From Nymphalis io (lineage: Eukaryota; Arthropoda; Insecta; Lepidoptera; Nymphalidae), in NCBI RefSeq assembly GCF_905147045.1, contig NC_065898.1, positions 4,836,001-4,900,000 of the forward strand: 64,000 bases of DNA. The letters are read 5' to 3'. The position numbers and the translations under genes were made by a program. The notes under the pieces are model-generated. The model did not search any database, was not told where the DNA came from, and saw only the letters and a program-made list of their open reading frames with translations. Each line of letters starts with the position of its first letter. Positions within the stretch are counted from its first letter, which is position 1. Of this stretch, positions 33,527 through 45,023 are shown piece after piece.

Positions 33527-33813
33527 ATGAGACCTAATCGTGGCAATCTGTACAACTTACACTTCCTAACATCAGATAGGTTGTAGGTAAGTTGGCAAAT
33601 CGTTTATTAAATATCTAAATATATATAATTATTCTGTACATGTGTTTGTCACATTGATATTTGTCTAAATGAAAAAAAAATGTCTCTATGGCAGGACGAC
33701 GTCTGCCGGGTTCGCTAGTATAGTAGTTAAAATAAATTATATACTTATTTTTATATTATTCAAAAACTATCGAAATCAAAAACACTTTTGGCTTATTTTT
33801 GTTATTATTATTT

Positions 33814-34101
33814 ACTGGTGGTACGGCTTTGTGCAAGCTCGTCTGGGTAGGTACCACCGACTCATCAGATATTCTACCGCAAAACAGTAATACTCGGTAT
33901 TGTTGTGTTCCGGTATGAAGGGTGAGTGCCAGTGTAATTACAGGCACAAGGGATATAACATCTTAGTTCCCAAGATTGATGGCGCATTGGCGAATTAAGC
34001 GATGGTTAACATTTCTTACAATGCCAATGTCTATGCGCGTTGGTGATCATTTACCATCAGGTGGCCCATATGCTCGTCCGCCTACCGATACTATAAAAAA
34101 A
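33814..34101 (+). repeat. Nymphalid SINE, full length, sense
   Basis: actggtggtacggctttgtg to ctcgtccgcctaccgatact and a short poly(A). attatt occurs on both sides and may be the target-site duplication. Confidence 0.88.
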
Positions 34102-36188
34102 TTATTGGTAATTACATGTTTTACATTTTTTTTTGCGAAATTATGTTTAAATCTATTAGTATTTTCCTATTCAAATTGTGTTAAAACGTAGAAAAAGCGA
34201 TGAACGCACCTGTCGTGTAACAAATCACAGCCCCCTTGCCCTAGATAAAAACAATAAACTCACTGTCCTATACTTAGAATGGCGCCAAATGGGAATGTAC
34301 TCGACACGATAGATCGCTCATCATCATGCGTGTAATTATAATAACATTATTATTATTGTAATAAAGTAATTTTAAATACCTATATTTGATTATATAATAT
34401 TTAAATAGTAACACGTTCTTTATTTAAAAGTAAAGTATAAAAATATTGACGATATCTTGTTTCGCAGAAGATATAGTTCACAAACTTGTGCTCAAACACA
34501 GATGAACTTTCCGTGTACTTAATACGATATTCTGATTAAATAGCAATCAAATAAAACCGGAAAAAATTCAATTTATATAAGAGAAGACGCATTATCGACT
34601 TTACGTGCTCACCAATGCATGCTAAAATTAATATTACAATATCGAGAATTAGTTTATGAAAACTCTAAAATAAACGATTAAAACGCTACTATTTCCAAAT
34701 TATGGAAATTGTAAGAAACCCCTTATTTGAATACGGAACTCTAAGCACTATCGCTATATATGGAATGCAAAGCTAACTAAAAATTTTCAATTCAAGTGTT
34801 ACTGTTATAATCACCATTTATGTTAGTCAAATAAATAAGTATACATAAATATAAAACGTGACTGGTACGCAAATGTACTTGTACCATAAATGCGCGTGAT
34901 CATAATACGTATAAGGAAACCAAGCAAAGAACTCTTCAATTGTCAACCATCATCGTAGCGTGACCGCAAAAAACCGTCACTCAATGGAAGTTGAAACCTT
35001 GAGTTTCTATAGAATATTAAAGATTACAAAGTAGAACCAGATAACCGTAACGAAAATTATTTATAATCTACATCATTTAAAGTAATATAAAATTGGGGAG
35101 TTTGTATGTTTGAAAACCTTATTATTGAGAAAGATTACATGCTTTACAATACAACCTTATGAAGTGGAGCAGTTAACATAAACGTCAGCCTGTCTAGCCA
35201 ACAAAAGCATAGGCGAAGCACAGGTGAATATACAATTATGTACGTAAAAATGTAGCATTAAATTGAAATTAAATTAATTGCGTATAAAAAATAACACGGA
35301 GAGAAAGATAAACATAATTATATTTTACCACGCAAATATTGAACCAGTTACATCCCTAGAGTAATGTTTTATTAGAATCTATATTTAAACCATACGATAA
35401 AGAAAAGTGGTCTTCTGTCTAAGGCAAATTGAAGTAAAAATTGAATTTATATTTATTATTACAATATAAATATTCATATTCATTTATTAAATATTATATT
35501 CATTTGAATTCATTAGTATTTAATCAGACAAAGAATTAAGACAAAAAAAACCATTGTGCGCTAATTGTTTTTTTTTTTGCAAGTCGTACCATGGTACATA
35601 CGAGTAATGTCCGCAAAAGGTTAGTCATTGACGTTCCTATTCTTATTGGGGTAACATATTTAAATAACATACTTCGAAAAACGTCTAATAAATAAATAAA
35701 TAAAGCCTAATATTATCCAAACAAAAAGTTGTTATTTTTGAATACCTATACAAAGACTTGATTAGGTATGTTTTTAAAGTGATATCGGGTGGATGTTGTC
35801 ACCGGTTGTTCATATCGCGAGCGATTTTAAAAATAATTTACATATCGTCACGAATATCCACTCATTTGCTCACATATATTTTTATTCTTATTTCTCTGAT
35901 TGCAATCGAATACGTAATTATAAGAACTCAAACATTTAAATTAGCCTCACATGCTACATTGTGTGAAAACAATGATGGGATAGTAAATCGTATTTTTTGT
36001 TTCGTTATGTATTGTTTAAGTTTAATTGTTAAACTCAAAAGCAACATATTATACAACCTGAAAATACCATCCTATTAATTAAAATCTTAAAACTAAACTT
36101 ATTACGAAGCAAGATGAAACGGACGAAAACATTATCATTATTTTCTTAAGAATTTTCTTCTTTGACAATGTTTAAATTTCTATTCCAG
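34102..36188. other. Gene D intron 1, last part
   Basis: AT-rich. A 106-codon ORF at 35758-36078 has no recognisable domain and is probably chance. It ends with the exon 2 acceptor tttctattccag. Confidence 0.4.
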
Positions 36189-36371
36189 GAGAAGCAGTTC
36201 GTTGCTGGACATGCTCATCAGACCTCAACCCGTATTGTAACGATCCATTCATCCTAGGCCGTAACGAAAATTCTGGCCTTTTCCGTCTTGAGTACTGTGA
36301 CGCCAACACCGGGGCAACATATCCTTATCTTACTACTTCAAAATCAGCGTGTAAGAAACAGAAGAAATATG
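36189..36371 (+). CDS. Gene D, exon 2: Ly6 Cys 1-5
   Basis: Phase-1 exon of 183 nt bounded by tattccag and atg|gtaagc. It reads GEAVRCWTCSSDLNPYCNDP with Cys 1-3, then LEYCDAN (Cys 4) and SACKKQKKY (Cys 5). The CWTCSSD...YCNDPF pattern is the standard opening of insect Ly6 domains. Confidence 0.92.
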
Positions 36372-36451
36372 GTAAGCAAACCTTTTCTTATTTATATAAA
36401 TTCTATTTTAATGTGACATTTTGATTATATATCATCACATTCATATTTTGT

Positions 36452-36530
36452 GACTGCCTCGTTGTTCTAGAGGCTAGATATAAGGCCGCAGAACCGTGGT
36501 CCTAGTTTGTAACCCGGTGTGGGACAACAT
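36452..36530 (+). repeat. tRNA-like SINE head of a second type
   Basis: gtgactgcctcgttgttcta then gataaggccgc-like and taacccggtgtggg. The first part recurs at 14418 and 60928, in both cases joined to LINE sequence. Confidence 0.5.
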
Positions 36531-36603
36531 TTTATTTTGAATATGTAAGATTGATTGATGGTTAATTTAATGCAAGATTCCGCAATTATAGTATTAGTTA
36601 TTA

Positions 36604-36862
36604 CCGAACCGAAATGGCTCTGTGGTTAGAACATGTGAATTCTAACCGATTATTGCAGGCCTGAATCCAGGCAAAAGGAAACACCACTGAATTCTTAATT
36701 TGTGTTTCATTTTCATCTCGTAGTAGGCGATAAAGGAAAACATTGAGAGGAAACATGCGTGTGTCGTATGTAAATCTGCCACTTGTGTATCAACCAACCT
36801 GCATGGACGAAGTCTTTTCTTCAAAGGGCCTCAAGCAGCAGAGGGACATTTACAAACCGTTA
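36604..36862 (+). repeat. tRNA-derived SINE, diverged, sense
   Basis: ccgaaatggctctgtggtta, gaatccaggcaaaag and aaccgattattgcaggcctg correspond to the SINE at 32875, with several small deletions. It lies in gene D intron 2. Confidence 0.7.
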
Positions 36863-38063
36863 CAGACATAATTTTATTAAGCGCAGTCAAAGTCAGGGGC
36901 ATAACAGATATTACATAAACCTCGATATTGGTTTTGCTAGTTGATGTTCATCTGTGAAGCCATCATAGATATATGTATAATTATAGGAAGACGTGTGCGC
37001 TTCCAATTCCTTTGTTCATGATAATTACCTTCAGCCTTGACAACTATCATTTAACACGATTAAGCGTTTGTTACTTGCATTTTCAATGCTATAAATTTTA
37101 AAGCAAATGCGAAGTTATTATTATTGTACAAATTTATGAATATTATATTTAATATTTCCCTTAATTTTATATAAAAACAAGCAACTTATATTTATAGTCT
37201 ATAGACTGCAAAATATGTAAACCTACATAAATTTAAGATTAAAGTCGTCGTTATTGAGATAAGAAATAATCCGACTTCATTATTACTTATCTATCTTATT
37301 GAGTCTTAAATTAGCTGAACGATATATTTAATTTATGATTTTAAAAAGTATTACGCTAATATTCCATGCTAGGATATAGCCTACATCTATATCTTGCGGT
37401 GTTATGGTTCGACAAACATACAAACTTATACACACAAAATATCAGTAAGATTTACAAAATTTACGATCATTATTCAAACTAAATGCAGGTGGGTTGATTA
37501 CAAGCTACCTACGCTTGTTACTGGTCCGTCATGAGCTAAGTTACGTCAGAATTATTGCTTGAGTTACTCATACTTTATAGACCTGTTTGTTAAACATTAT
37601 TTATTAGTTTATTTTTCTACTGGGTATTTTTATTATACTGTCGCGAGGTCACACGCGTTGTTAAACGTGCATTAAGGGAATATCGTATCTGTCCACTAAG
37701 CGTGACTTCATCCGTAATTTTAATACTTTCACAAATAATTAAAATTTTATTATTTATTAATCAAATTTGAACAAAATAAATGAAACCTAAAATTAACTAC
37801 ATAATTACTACACTCATATGCCAGTTTGCTAACCTATTTTGAATAAAAAACTAACATACCTATGTAATTTAAGTGTTGGAAAAGAGAAACTACTGAGTTC
37901 TATGACAGTTTTTCTCAAAAAATCAACACTCCGATGGTTACTTTAAATGTAAATTATAAAATGACATTTCAAAATGTTTGTAAAAGCCTCCAATGTTCAT
38001 TGTCTATTCGTTTACATTTTTGTTCAGTGACAGAAATTTACAAATTTTTTTTTTGTTTTGCAG
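36863..38063. other. Gene D intron 2, remaining part
   Basis: AT-rich, no further features. It ends in a very strong pyrimidine tract (ttttttttttgttttgcag). Confidence 0.6.
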
Positions 38064-38269
38064 TTGGTGATCAACTGGTAATATCTCGTGGCTGCACATG
38101 GAAGCGTCAAGACGATTACTCAAACAATTGCGCAAGCTCTTCTAATGGTCCAAACGAAGTTACCATGTTCTGTGAAACCTGCGATTATGACGGTTGCAAT
38201 GGAGCATCAGCCATCACTATGACCTTGGCATTAATAATGGCACCTCTCGGTCTACTTCTTTTTAAGTAA
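38064..38269 (+). CDS. Gene D, exon 3: Ly6 Cys 6-10 and GPI tail
   Basis: Reads VGDQLVISRGCTWKRQDD (Cys 6), NNCASSS (Cys 7), MFCETCDYDGCNGAS (Cys 8-10 with the final CN), then a hydrophobic tail (TMTLALIMAPLGLLLFK) and TAA. 206 nt long, as in B and F. NCAS near Cys 7 is a possible glycosylation context. A polyadenylation signal (AATAAATAAA) is at about 38716. Confidence 0.92.
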
Positions 38270-39240
38270 AACAGATTAAATGTACAAGCATTGGGGACCA
38301 CACCGATAGTACAATTTTACAAGCCATGTGCCCACCGTAAACCAAATAACAATTTCTTAATACCTAACTTTTTCGTACATATGCAAATATCTTTTATTGT
38401 TTTAAGCGGGCGCACATTTATATATAAATAGTACATAAAAAGATAACGAAATAAGCATGAAATGAAAAATCTTACCTCTCAATTTAAAATTAAAAAAAAA
38501 AAAAGCGTCAGAAAACTCAGTCGAAATATTATATTCTTTGTTATATTTGTTTAAGTGCCTTATATTATTATTTTTTTGTTGTTAATTTCATTTAAGTATA
38601 ATAAAAAATATTATATAAATTTCAAAATTATATATAAATTCGATCAAAGGATTTAATGTTCTCTGTCGACATATATATGATTTTTAATATATATGATTTT
38701 TAAATTTATAAAGTGAATAAATAAAACGTAATGAAAGAGCAATAATGTTTATTACTAATAATGTGCTAATTTAATGAAATCGGTGCAAATATTTACTAAA
38801 TCAAGATGTCGTTTTATGAAATACTTTTTAATTTAGCTACTTGCTGGTTAAGGATTTGATTATAATTTATTTGTAAGACTTATTTTTAATGTAAATATTT
38901 CTATATTTGCTGCGTATTCTTTCTCCTAATATCTATGATTTCTAACCAACTGACATAAATTTCAATATTTTATCTCAAATATTATTTATATTGTTTTAAT
39001 AAAAAGTAATTTTCTATATGTGTTAAATCTCATTTTCAATATTTTGATGTATCTACATATTTTGTCTCCAATAAATGTTTTTTTTATTCAATTGTTTTTT
39101 TTATTGTATAATGCTAATTAGGTAATTAGTCAAGCAAAATTAATCTTTTACTCAATTTTGTATTGATACATCCAGTTCAAAATAAAAATAAAATATTTTA
39201 TGTGAACTATATTAAATATCAGTATATATTTTAAGCATTA
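38270..39240. other. Gene D 3' UTR and intergenic DNA
   Basis: AT-rich. No other feature. Confidence 0.45.
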
Positions 39241-39960
39241 AATTAGATAAAGAGGCAACTACTGTAGCCAAATTTGAATGTATGGTCATTTTGCCTTCCA
39301 ATAATGGGTAATTTCCTTCACCTACTCTGTAGAAATTCTGGGTCATGTTGAGGTAAAGCTGTGACTACAAATCAAGTGGTACGCCTGACCTTGCACTTTG
39401 ATAGTAGGCATATATCCATCATCTATAATTTGTATGGGTCCAAAAAAGACATTTGGTAACATTTATTATACGGTCTAATATGGTCCATAAAATATTTGTA
39501 TTCAGGATGTTGATCCATGATCAAATTGTCAAGCGGCTCAGAGGCAAAGCCAGAAGTTGTACTTTACCAGCAACAGCAGATACCAGGCGCCTTTCTTTAA
39601 ATTTAAGGGCCTTACGATATACGCATTTATGACTCATTGTTCCCAGCAAAACGGATTACTCTGTTTCATAAGTTATTTAAATCATACTTCATCCCAGAAA
39701 ATGATGAAATATTTCTTTTAATCTTCCATGAAAGCGATCATCTTTCCGATCGTCCTTGTAGATATTCCTGCCCATATCTATGAACCTGTGAACCTCCGGG
39801 TAGTATAGCTGTTATTAATTACTGCTGCTCTGTGAATTTCAGATTAATTTTGGTGATATTTCGTAGCAGCTTTTTAATCGGATTCTTCCTAGTAGCATCT
39901 GTAAATGTAGCTCGACGTTTTTTAGTATTATTCTTAGAACGGACAAAGCCGACTGAAGAT
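39241..39960 (-). mobile_element. Decayed Helitron Rep/helicase N-terminal fragment
   Basis: On the reverse strand, broken frames give KALKFKERRLVSAVAGKVQL, then HPEYKYFMDHIRPYNKCYQM and GYMPTIKVQGQAYHLI. Their order and spacing match the Helitron helicase-like domain (GKV.L, then an FL..IR.YN box, then KVQGQ.YH). Stops and frameshifts lie between them. The sequence further upstream (39640-39960) is probably part of the same relic but less clear. Confidence 0.65.
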
Positions 39961-40240
39961 TGGATGTTGCAGATCAATCACAAAGCAAATACCTAAACGT
40001 CAAATTGGTTAAATCTTGTGTTGAACAATACCAAATTTTGTCATGTTATTATACCTATTTATTTTGTTATCGTTTACAGATAGAAAGGTACCTATTTTAT
40101 CATACATTTTAAGTTAGTAAATGCGTTTCTAATGTTCTGTGGTTTGTCAATTATAAAAGACTAAGGGTCTATGTTAAGATTTTTTTATGAAAAAAGTGCT
40201 ATTGAATGTTGTAACCTCTACTTTTAATAATCGAATTCTA

Positions 40241-40393
40241 CTTTTTTTTATAGTATAGGTAGGTTTTTTTATAGTATTGATATGGCATTGGCATTGTAAG
40301 AATTACATCGCCAATGCGCCACCAACCTTGGGAACTAAGATGTTATGTCCCTTTTGCATGTAATTACACTGGTTCACTCACCCTTCAAACCGT
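40241..40393 (-). repeat. Nymphalid SINE fragment, antisense
   Basis: The tail-side part is short and internally deleted, then ccaatgcgccaccaaccttg to cactcacccttcaaacc is well preserved. The head part is absent. Confidence 0.75.
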
Positions 40394-41969
40394 AGTAAGT
40401 TTTTAAGTCAATAACAAGAGCGTGCGGTAACAGCTCCTGAAACCTATCACACATAAGGTGTGATCCAACACATTTTGTTTTAGTTGTAAAAGATTTCCGT
40501 TGCGTCATAAAGGCTATTGAAGTTGACACGTGACCAAGTAAACAGCATACTCCATCTTATCTATGATCAGTGTATACACAGTGTATACAGGCATTCAATC
40601 TTGCTACATTAAAATATTGCTGTCACTACGGATAAGGTTGCGGTAAAATACCTTGTTTCACCTCTCACTTACAATAGAAGATGTCTGATAACGCATATAG
40701 TGGTGACGCAAGAGTTTTTAAATGTTGCTTGTATATTCAGACTTTTCCAGTACAACCTAAAGGGTCTTCCCTTAAAACTATTCCCTTTTCTATCACAGGC
40801 TTTAATTTCTGATCAGATTAATTAGATTAAAGTAAAATGGTGTTTATATAAAAACACCGAGACTATCTTACATAGGTGCATATAACTAAAATCCTAATTA
40901 ATATTGTGATGTTAGACTTGTGTATTTACTTATTTTTTTAATAATTACAATAAATATCACTCAAATTTAATAATGACAAGAAACAAATTGTCACAAATGG
41001 TATATTTAATAATAGATACAAAAGGTGTAAAATATAAATCTATTTATTACAATGGACGGAACATTCAGTCTTAATTATTTCTATATATAATACATACATA
41101 ATTGTTTACAAGCTCTAATACTTAATTTACAAACAAAAAATATTAGGAAGTAATATGAGAATTTTATAGCTTAACATGATATATTATAAAAAGTCAAAGT
41201 TAACAAGTCAAAATTTAATTTCCTTCCGTGCGTTTCGTTAAAAGTGAGGAACCTTTTGAGAGATATTACATATTGAAATGCTTCACTAGTAAAAAAATGT
41301 TAATTGTGCTTCAAAAATATTGAACATTTTCGAATGATATACCTTATTTAATTTATACCAAATGTCAGGTATATTATATTTGTATTGCTATTCAAAATAA
41401 TAAGAGTGAAAAATATTATAATCTAAGTTTGAGAGAGTGCATGTAAGCTGGTCAAATGATTTTCACTTATTTATTAACCATTTAATAATGAAATGTAATT
41501 AATAAATATATTTATTAAATGTAAAAGATGTTTACATCAATAAGTTTTCATTATTGTATGTGTATTATTGAAATATAACACTTTCTTATTATATAACTCT
41601 ATGCTAATAATTAAGGCAATGGTTGAGGCAATGATTAATTTTCAGAACAATCTCAACATGTCTTAATTATCAGTTAATCTAATTTGTGTGTAGCTAATTA
41701 TTATCAATTAAAATATGATTCTTACTGAAATATAACAATAAAAAAGTATAATAATATAAAAATGAGATTCACATTTTAAAAAGAGGAAGTAGTTGAAAAA
41801 TCATATTGCTTTGGATAATCAACTAGACTAAGGATAGACAAAACAAATAAAAATGGCTAATAAAGATTTTTATGTCACGGATAATTTAACAATTTCATTA
41901 TTATTGTTAATTCATTTCATAACAGATTATAAAAATGTAATGTGAATCTGTGATCAAAATTAATTAAAA
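40394..41969. other. Intergenic and gene E 3' UTR region
   Basis: AT-rich sequence. Several TTTATT words (AATAAA on the gene E strand) between 41460 and 41520 could end its transcript. Confidence 0.4.
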
Positions 41970-42190
41970 TCATGAACTTTTAAAATAAATAAGTACCAAT
42001 GACATGAAAGTTAATAATGGCAAAGGATTTATCAATGATGATGAATTACATCCATCTTTACTGTTGCAAGTACAGTATTCTAGAAATATATTATAGGTTC
42101 CTGTCCTCATTAAACAAAACCTTTCATCTCCTTGTATTCCAACTTCACCCAAATAAGCACAGTCTCTGAAATAACGCCATTCTCCGTTTA
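41970..42190 (-). CDS. Gene E, last exon: Ly6 Cys 6-10 and tail (crok-like)
   Basis: On the reverse strand the acceptor ttttgtgttacag precedes 42190. In phase 1 the frame reads VNGEWRYFRDCAYLGE (Cys 6), ERFCLMRTGTYN (Cys 7), LEYCTCNSKDGCNSSS (Cys 8-10), then LLTFMSLVLIYF and TGA at 41970-41972. The GEWRYFR, FCLMRTG and CTCNSKDGCN boxes are close to what I remember of a strongly conserved insect Ly6 protein of the crok type, needed for septate junctions in Drosophila. The assignment is from memory and should be tested. Confidence 0.88.
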
Positions 42191-43021
42191 CTGTAACACA
42201 AAATATTCATATTATAAATAGCTTAATGAAATTTAAAGTATTTAAAGTAAATTTAAAATGAATAATGATCTATGAGTTGAATTATGGTCCACCTGATAGA
42301 TATTGCCCCTGATTAGTGTCACTTTAGAAAGCGCAAGTATACAAAGACAGTTCACACACACATTCCGATTGGGACAGGAAATCTGACATAAGCATTAAGA
42401 AACACAGAACTATCAATTTTGCATGCTTTAAGCTAACTTCCAAATAGAATTTAAATGGAGAAATTAAACTTTATAATTATTACCATGCATAATTATTTAT
42501 TGTACTGATTTGATAAATGAAGACAAGACTTAAAGAGTGCCGACCTTACTGATTAAGAAACATCAAATTAAATGTATTTTGTTGAAGTAAGCTTTCCAAT
42601 GAAGCATTTTAGAATTGCCACTTATTTAACTCTACTAATGACCGAAACATTCTGTCTAACAAAAAGTAACACTTGACCCACTAAGTAGTTTTATTAATTG
42701 TTTTATAATCACTATTTATTATCACTATTTTTTTATCATAAGTAAAAGTGGTTTGCTCTTCACAAAAGTCATAACAACAATATAGTTTTGTTAATTACTT
42801 TTAATAATCTGGTTGGTTGGTATGGTTAGGCTAATTAATACATATTCATAGATTTTACTAACTATCGCACCAACTATCCGCTTATAGTCCAAGGACTGAT
42901 TGCAGATGAAAACATAACAAAAAAAATCATAGATTTTAAAAAGAAACTATATTTGCAATTCAATTCAAAATATATCTATTTAATAAAGTTTTATTGTCGC
43001 TTGTAATTTTTACTTTCTTAC
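42191..43021. other. Gene E intron
   Basis: About 830 bp, AT-rich, with canonical splice sites on the reverse strand (donor gtaag at 43021-43017, acceptor CAG at 42193-42191). Confidence 0.7.
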
Positions 43022-43183
43022 CTTTTTGTCTTATTTTTCGGCACATGCTTGGTCGTAAGCCTGGTAAATGTGACAATCCTTTTTCTTGTACACAATCAGT
43101 TATGGGAACAGTACTGTTATCGAAAGGATCTGCACATTTTGGATCATTATTTGATCTGCAGTTCCAACATTTTATTGATAAAA
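43022..43183 (-). CDS. Gene E, exon 2: Ly6 Cys 1-5 (crok-like)
   Basis: Phase-1 exon of 162 nt. It follows ttttttttcag and ends aaaag|gtaag. It reads LSIKCWNCRSNNDPKCADPF (Cys 1-3), then NSTVPITDC (Cys 4) and LRPSMCRKIRQK (Cys 5). NST is a possible glycosylation site. The CWNCRS..DPKCADPFDNST block is the most conserved stretch of the cluster. The first exon, with the signal peptide, should lie at higher coordinates on this strand. I found none between 43184 and the gene F promoter, so it may be far upstream. Confidence 0.9.
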
Positions 43184-43800
43184 CTGAAAAAAAACATTTT
43201 AAATAAAAACCGCTTTGGGCGTGCCCTCGACTGTTTAATTGTTTAAGTTATAAGTTACTAGTACCATTCGAAACAGTATTTAATAAAATGAATAAACAAA
43301 TGAAATTTTTCAAATACGGAAACATTATTTACTTAAAAAATAAAATGAATAACAAATTGTAGAATAAAGACCGTATTATTAGAAAAATTAACAGATACAA
43401 CTTTAGATTTTACGTTTGTGAGTTTGATGTAACAGGTATTTTTTTAAGTTAGTATAGTAGTGATGAGCCTTAGCGATTTCAAAATCGGAGTAATAAGCAA
43501 AAAACATTTATATTGTTTTAAGTTTCATATTAGTAAATAATATGAAAATTAGTTCCTATGAGGAATAAATTTCGATCATATGTCCATAAAATATATTAAA
43601 AAAAATCTTGATAATGTAAAAATAAATATAGTATTAAACTAAAAGTGAAAAATATGTAAATGGCTTTTTATTAAAATAATAGTAACGATTTATCATATTA
43701 TAGATTTGTTCAATTCTAGGCTGTAGTTGACGGTTAGCTAAAGAGTAAATAAAATACATCCGGCAGCACTAGTTGTTGTTTGGGTGTGTTCAATCTCAAC
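43184..43800. other. Region between genes E and F
   Basis: AT-rich. All reverse-strand ATGs here were read. None starts a hydrophobic signal peptide that ends at a phase-1 donor. Confidence 0.4.
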
Positions 43801-43805
43801 TGACA

Positions 43806-43815
43806 TCTTCAGTTA
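43806..43815 (+). promoter_or_regulatory. Candidate initiator of gene F
   Basis: cttcagttat (TCAGT at 43809-43813) matches the insect initiator about 120 bp upstream of the gene F ATG, in a less AT-rich patch (43760-43830). Motif match only. Confidence 0.3.
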
Positions 43816-43931
43816 TTAATCTTGCTCTTTTAAAACTAAATATTTTATTATATTATAACGTGCTGAATTTTCATTGATAAACCTTAACTAGTACCTTTAT
43901 AAAAAATAATCGAATATATAGTGTATATAAA

Positions 43932-43980
43932 ATGAATATTAAGTCAATTATATTATTCTTTTTATACATTACTCCTACAG
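43932..43980 (+). CDS. Gene F, exon 1: signal peptide of a Ly6 protein (144-aa model)
   Basis: Reads MNIKSIILFFLYITPT and ends in phase 1 at acag|gtaaaa. It is short (49 nt) but hydrophobic. Joined to 44056-44235 and 44818-45023 it yields 145 uninterrupted codons. Introns are only 75 and 582 bp, so this is the most compact gene of the cluster. Confidence 0.82.
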
Positions 43981-44055
43981 GTAAAATAAAACAATGTGAA
44001 AAGTTCTAATATAAAACTTGAGTGAAAACTAACGCGCATATTTGTACTATTGCAG

Positions 44056-44235
44056 TTTTCTGCGTGAGATGTTATCAATGTGCGTCGTCGCAAAATTTAA
44101 TAGAAGATACATGTGGGGCTTACAAAAGATTCGACACAGATAGTCATATTGCAGTAGAATGCGGCAGTGATGAATCCCATATACCTGGATCATTTTGTGT
44201 AAAGCTCACGCAGCAAGGACCCAAAGGATTTATAT
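44056..44235 (+). CDS. Gene F, exon 2: Ly6 Cys 1-5
   Basis: Acceptor actattgcag, donor tatat|gtaagc, 180 nt, phase 1 on both sides. It reads VFCVRCYQCASSQNL (Cys 1-2 plus one extra Cys just before the domain), DTCGAYKRF (Cys 3), VECGSDE (Cys 4) and GSFCVKLTQQGPKGF (Cys 5). The extra cysteine may belong to the signal-peptide end. Confidence 0.9.
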
Positions 44236-44389
44236 GTAAGCCAACGAATTATTGTAATTATCTTATGGCTGATCTTTTGAAATTTCAATTAAGGCTTCAA
44301 TAAAAAGTAAAGTAACAGCATGTAAATAATCCACTGCTAGACTAAGGCGCCCTATTCGTCTGACGACATTTTTGTTTTTTATGTTTTGA

Positions 44390-44555
44390 ATAAGCAGATG
44401 GGCAAATGGACCACCTGATGGTAAGTGGTCACCACCAATGATGTACATGTTGATGATGTAAGAAATATTAACCATTCCTTGGTCATCAACCTTGTGAACT
44501 AAGATGTTATGTTACTGGTGCCTGTAGTTATAATATGGTATAGAGTGACTCACTC
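44390..44555 (-). repeat. Nymphalid SINE fragment in gene F intron 2
   Basis: accacctgatggtaagtggt, then taagatgttatgttactggt and gactcactcaccctta. Diverged, head missing. Confidence 0.7.
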
Positions 44556-44817
44556 ACCCTTATAATGATTTAAAATCAATATGATCCATGTGCATGTTGC
44601 TTTGTAATCAATATTCAATATAGCTTCCTTGCTATTTATATTAATGGTCACTGCACTGCATAAAATAAATTACTTTCTTTTATTCATTATTATTTTCTAA
44701 ATTAATATTTATGGGGTTACTTTGTATAAATTCATTAATATTTTAAATTCCTATAGTATAAATATAGATTTTATATCATAAACAATAAATACATGATTAT
44801 TTATTTTCAACTTCTAG

Positions 44818-45023
44818 GGGATGGTCGCTGGCGTCAAGTGATCAGGCGTTGTGCATCGGTCTCAGAGACTGGAGTAACTGGTGTTTGCAACTGGGGTGTC
44901 TATGAAAATGGTGTTTACTGGGAGGAGTGTTACTGTTCGTCTGACGAGTGCAATAGTGCCTCATCTATTTATATACACATAGCTCTATTATCAAGTGCTA
45001 TTGTCGCAGTTATACTTTCGTAA
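44818..45023 (+). CDS. Gene F, exon 3: Ly6 Cys 6-10 and GPI tail
   Basis: Acceptor tttcaacttctag ends at 44817. In phase 1 it reads WDGRWRQVIRRCASVSETG (Cys 6), GVCNWGVYENG (Cys 7), EECYCSSDECNSAS (Cys 8-10), then IALLSSAIVAVILS and TAA at 45021-45023. 206 nt, as in B and D. AATAAA at about 45325 may be the polyadenylation signal. Confidence 0.92.

Noticed and set aside
35758..36078. 106-codon ORF in the gene D intron
   Set aside because: AT-driven composition, no motif, inside a well-supported intron.
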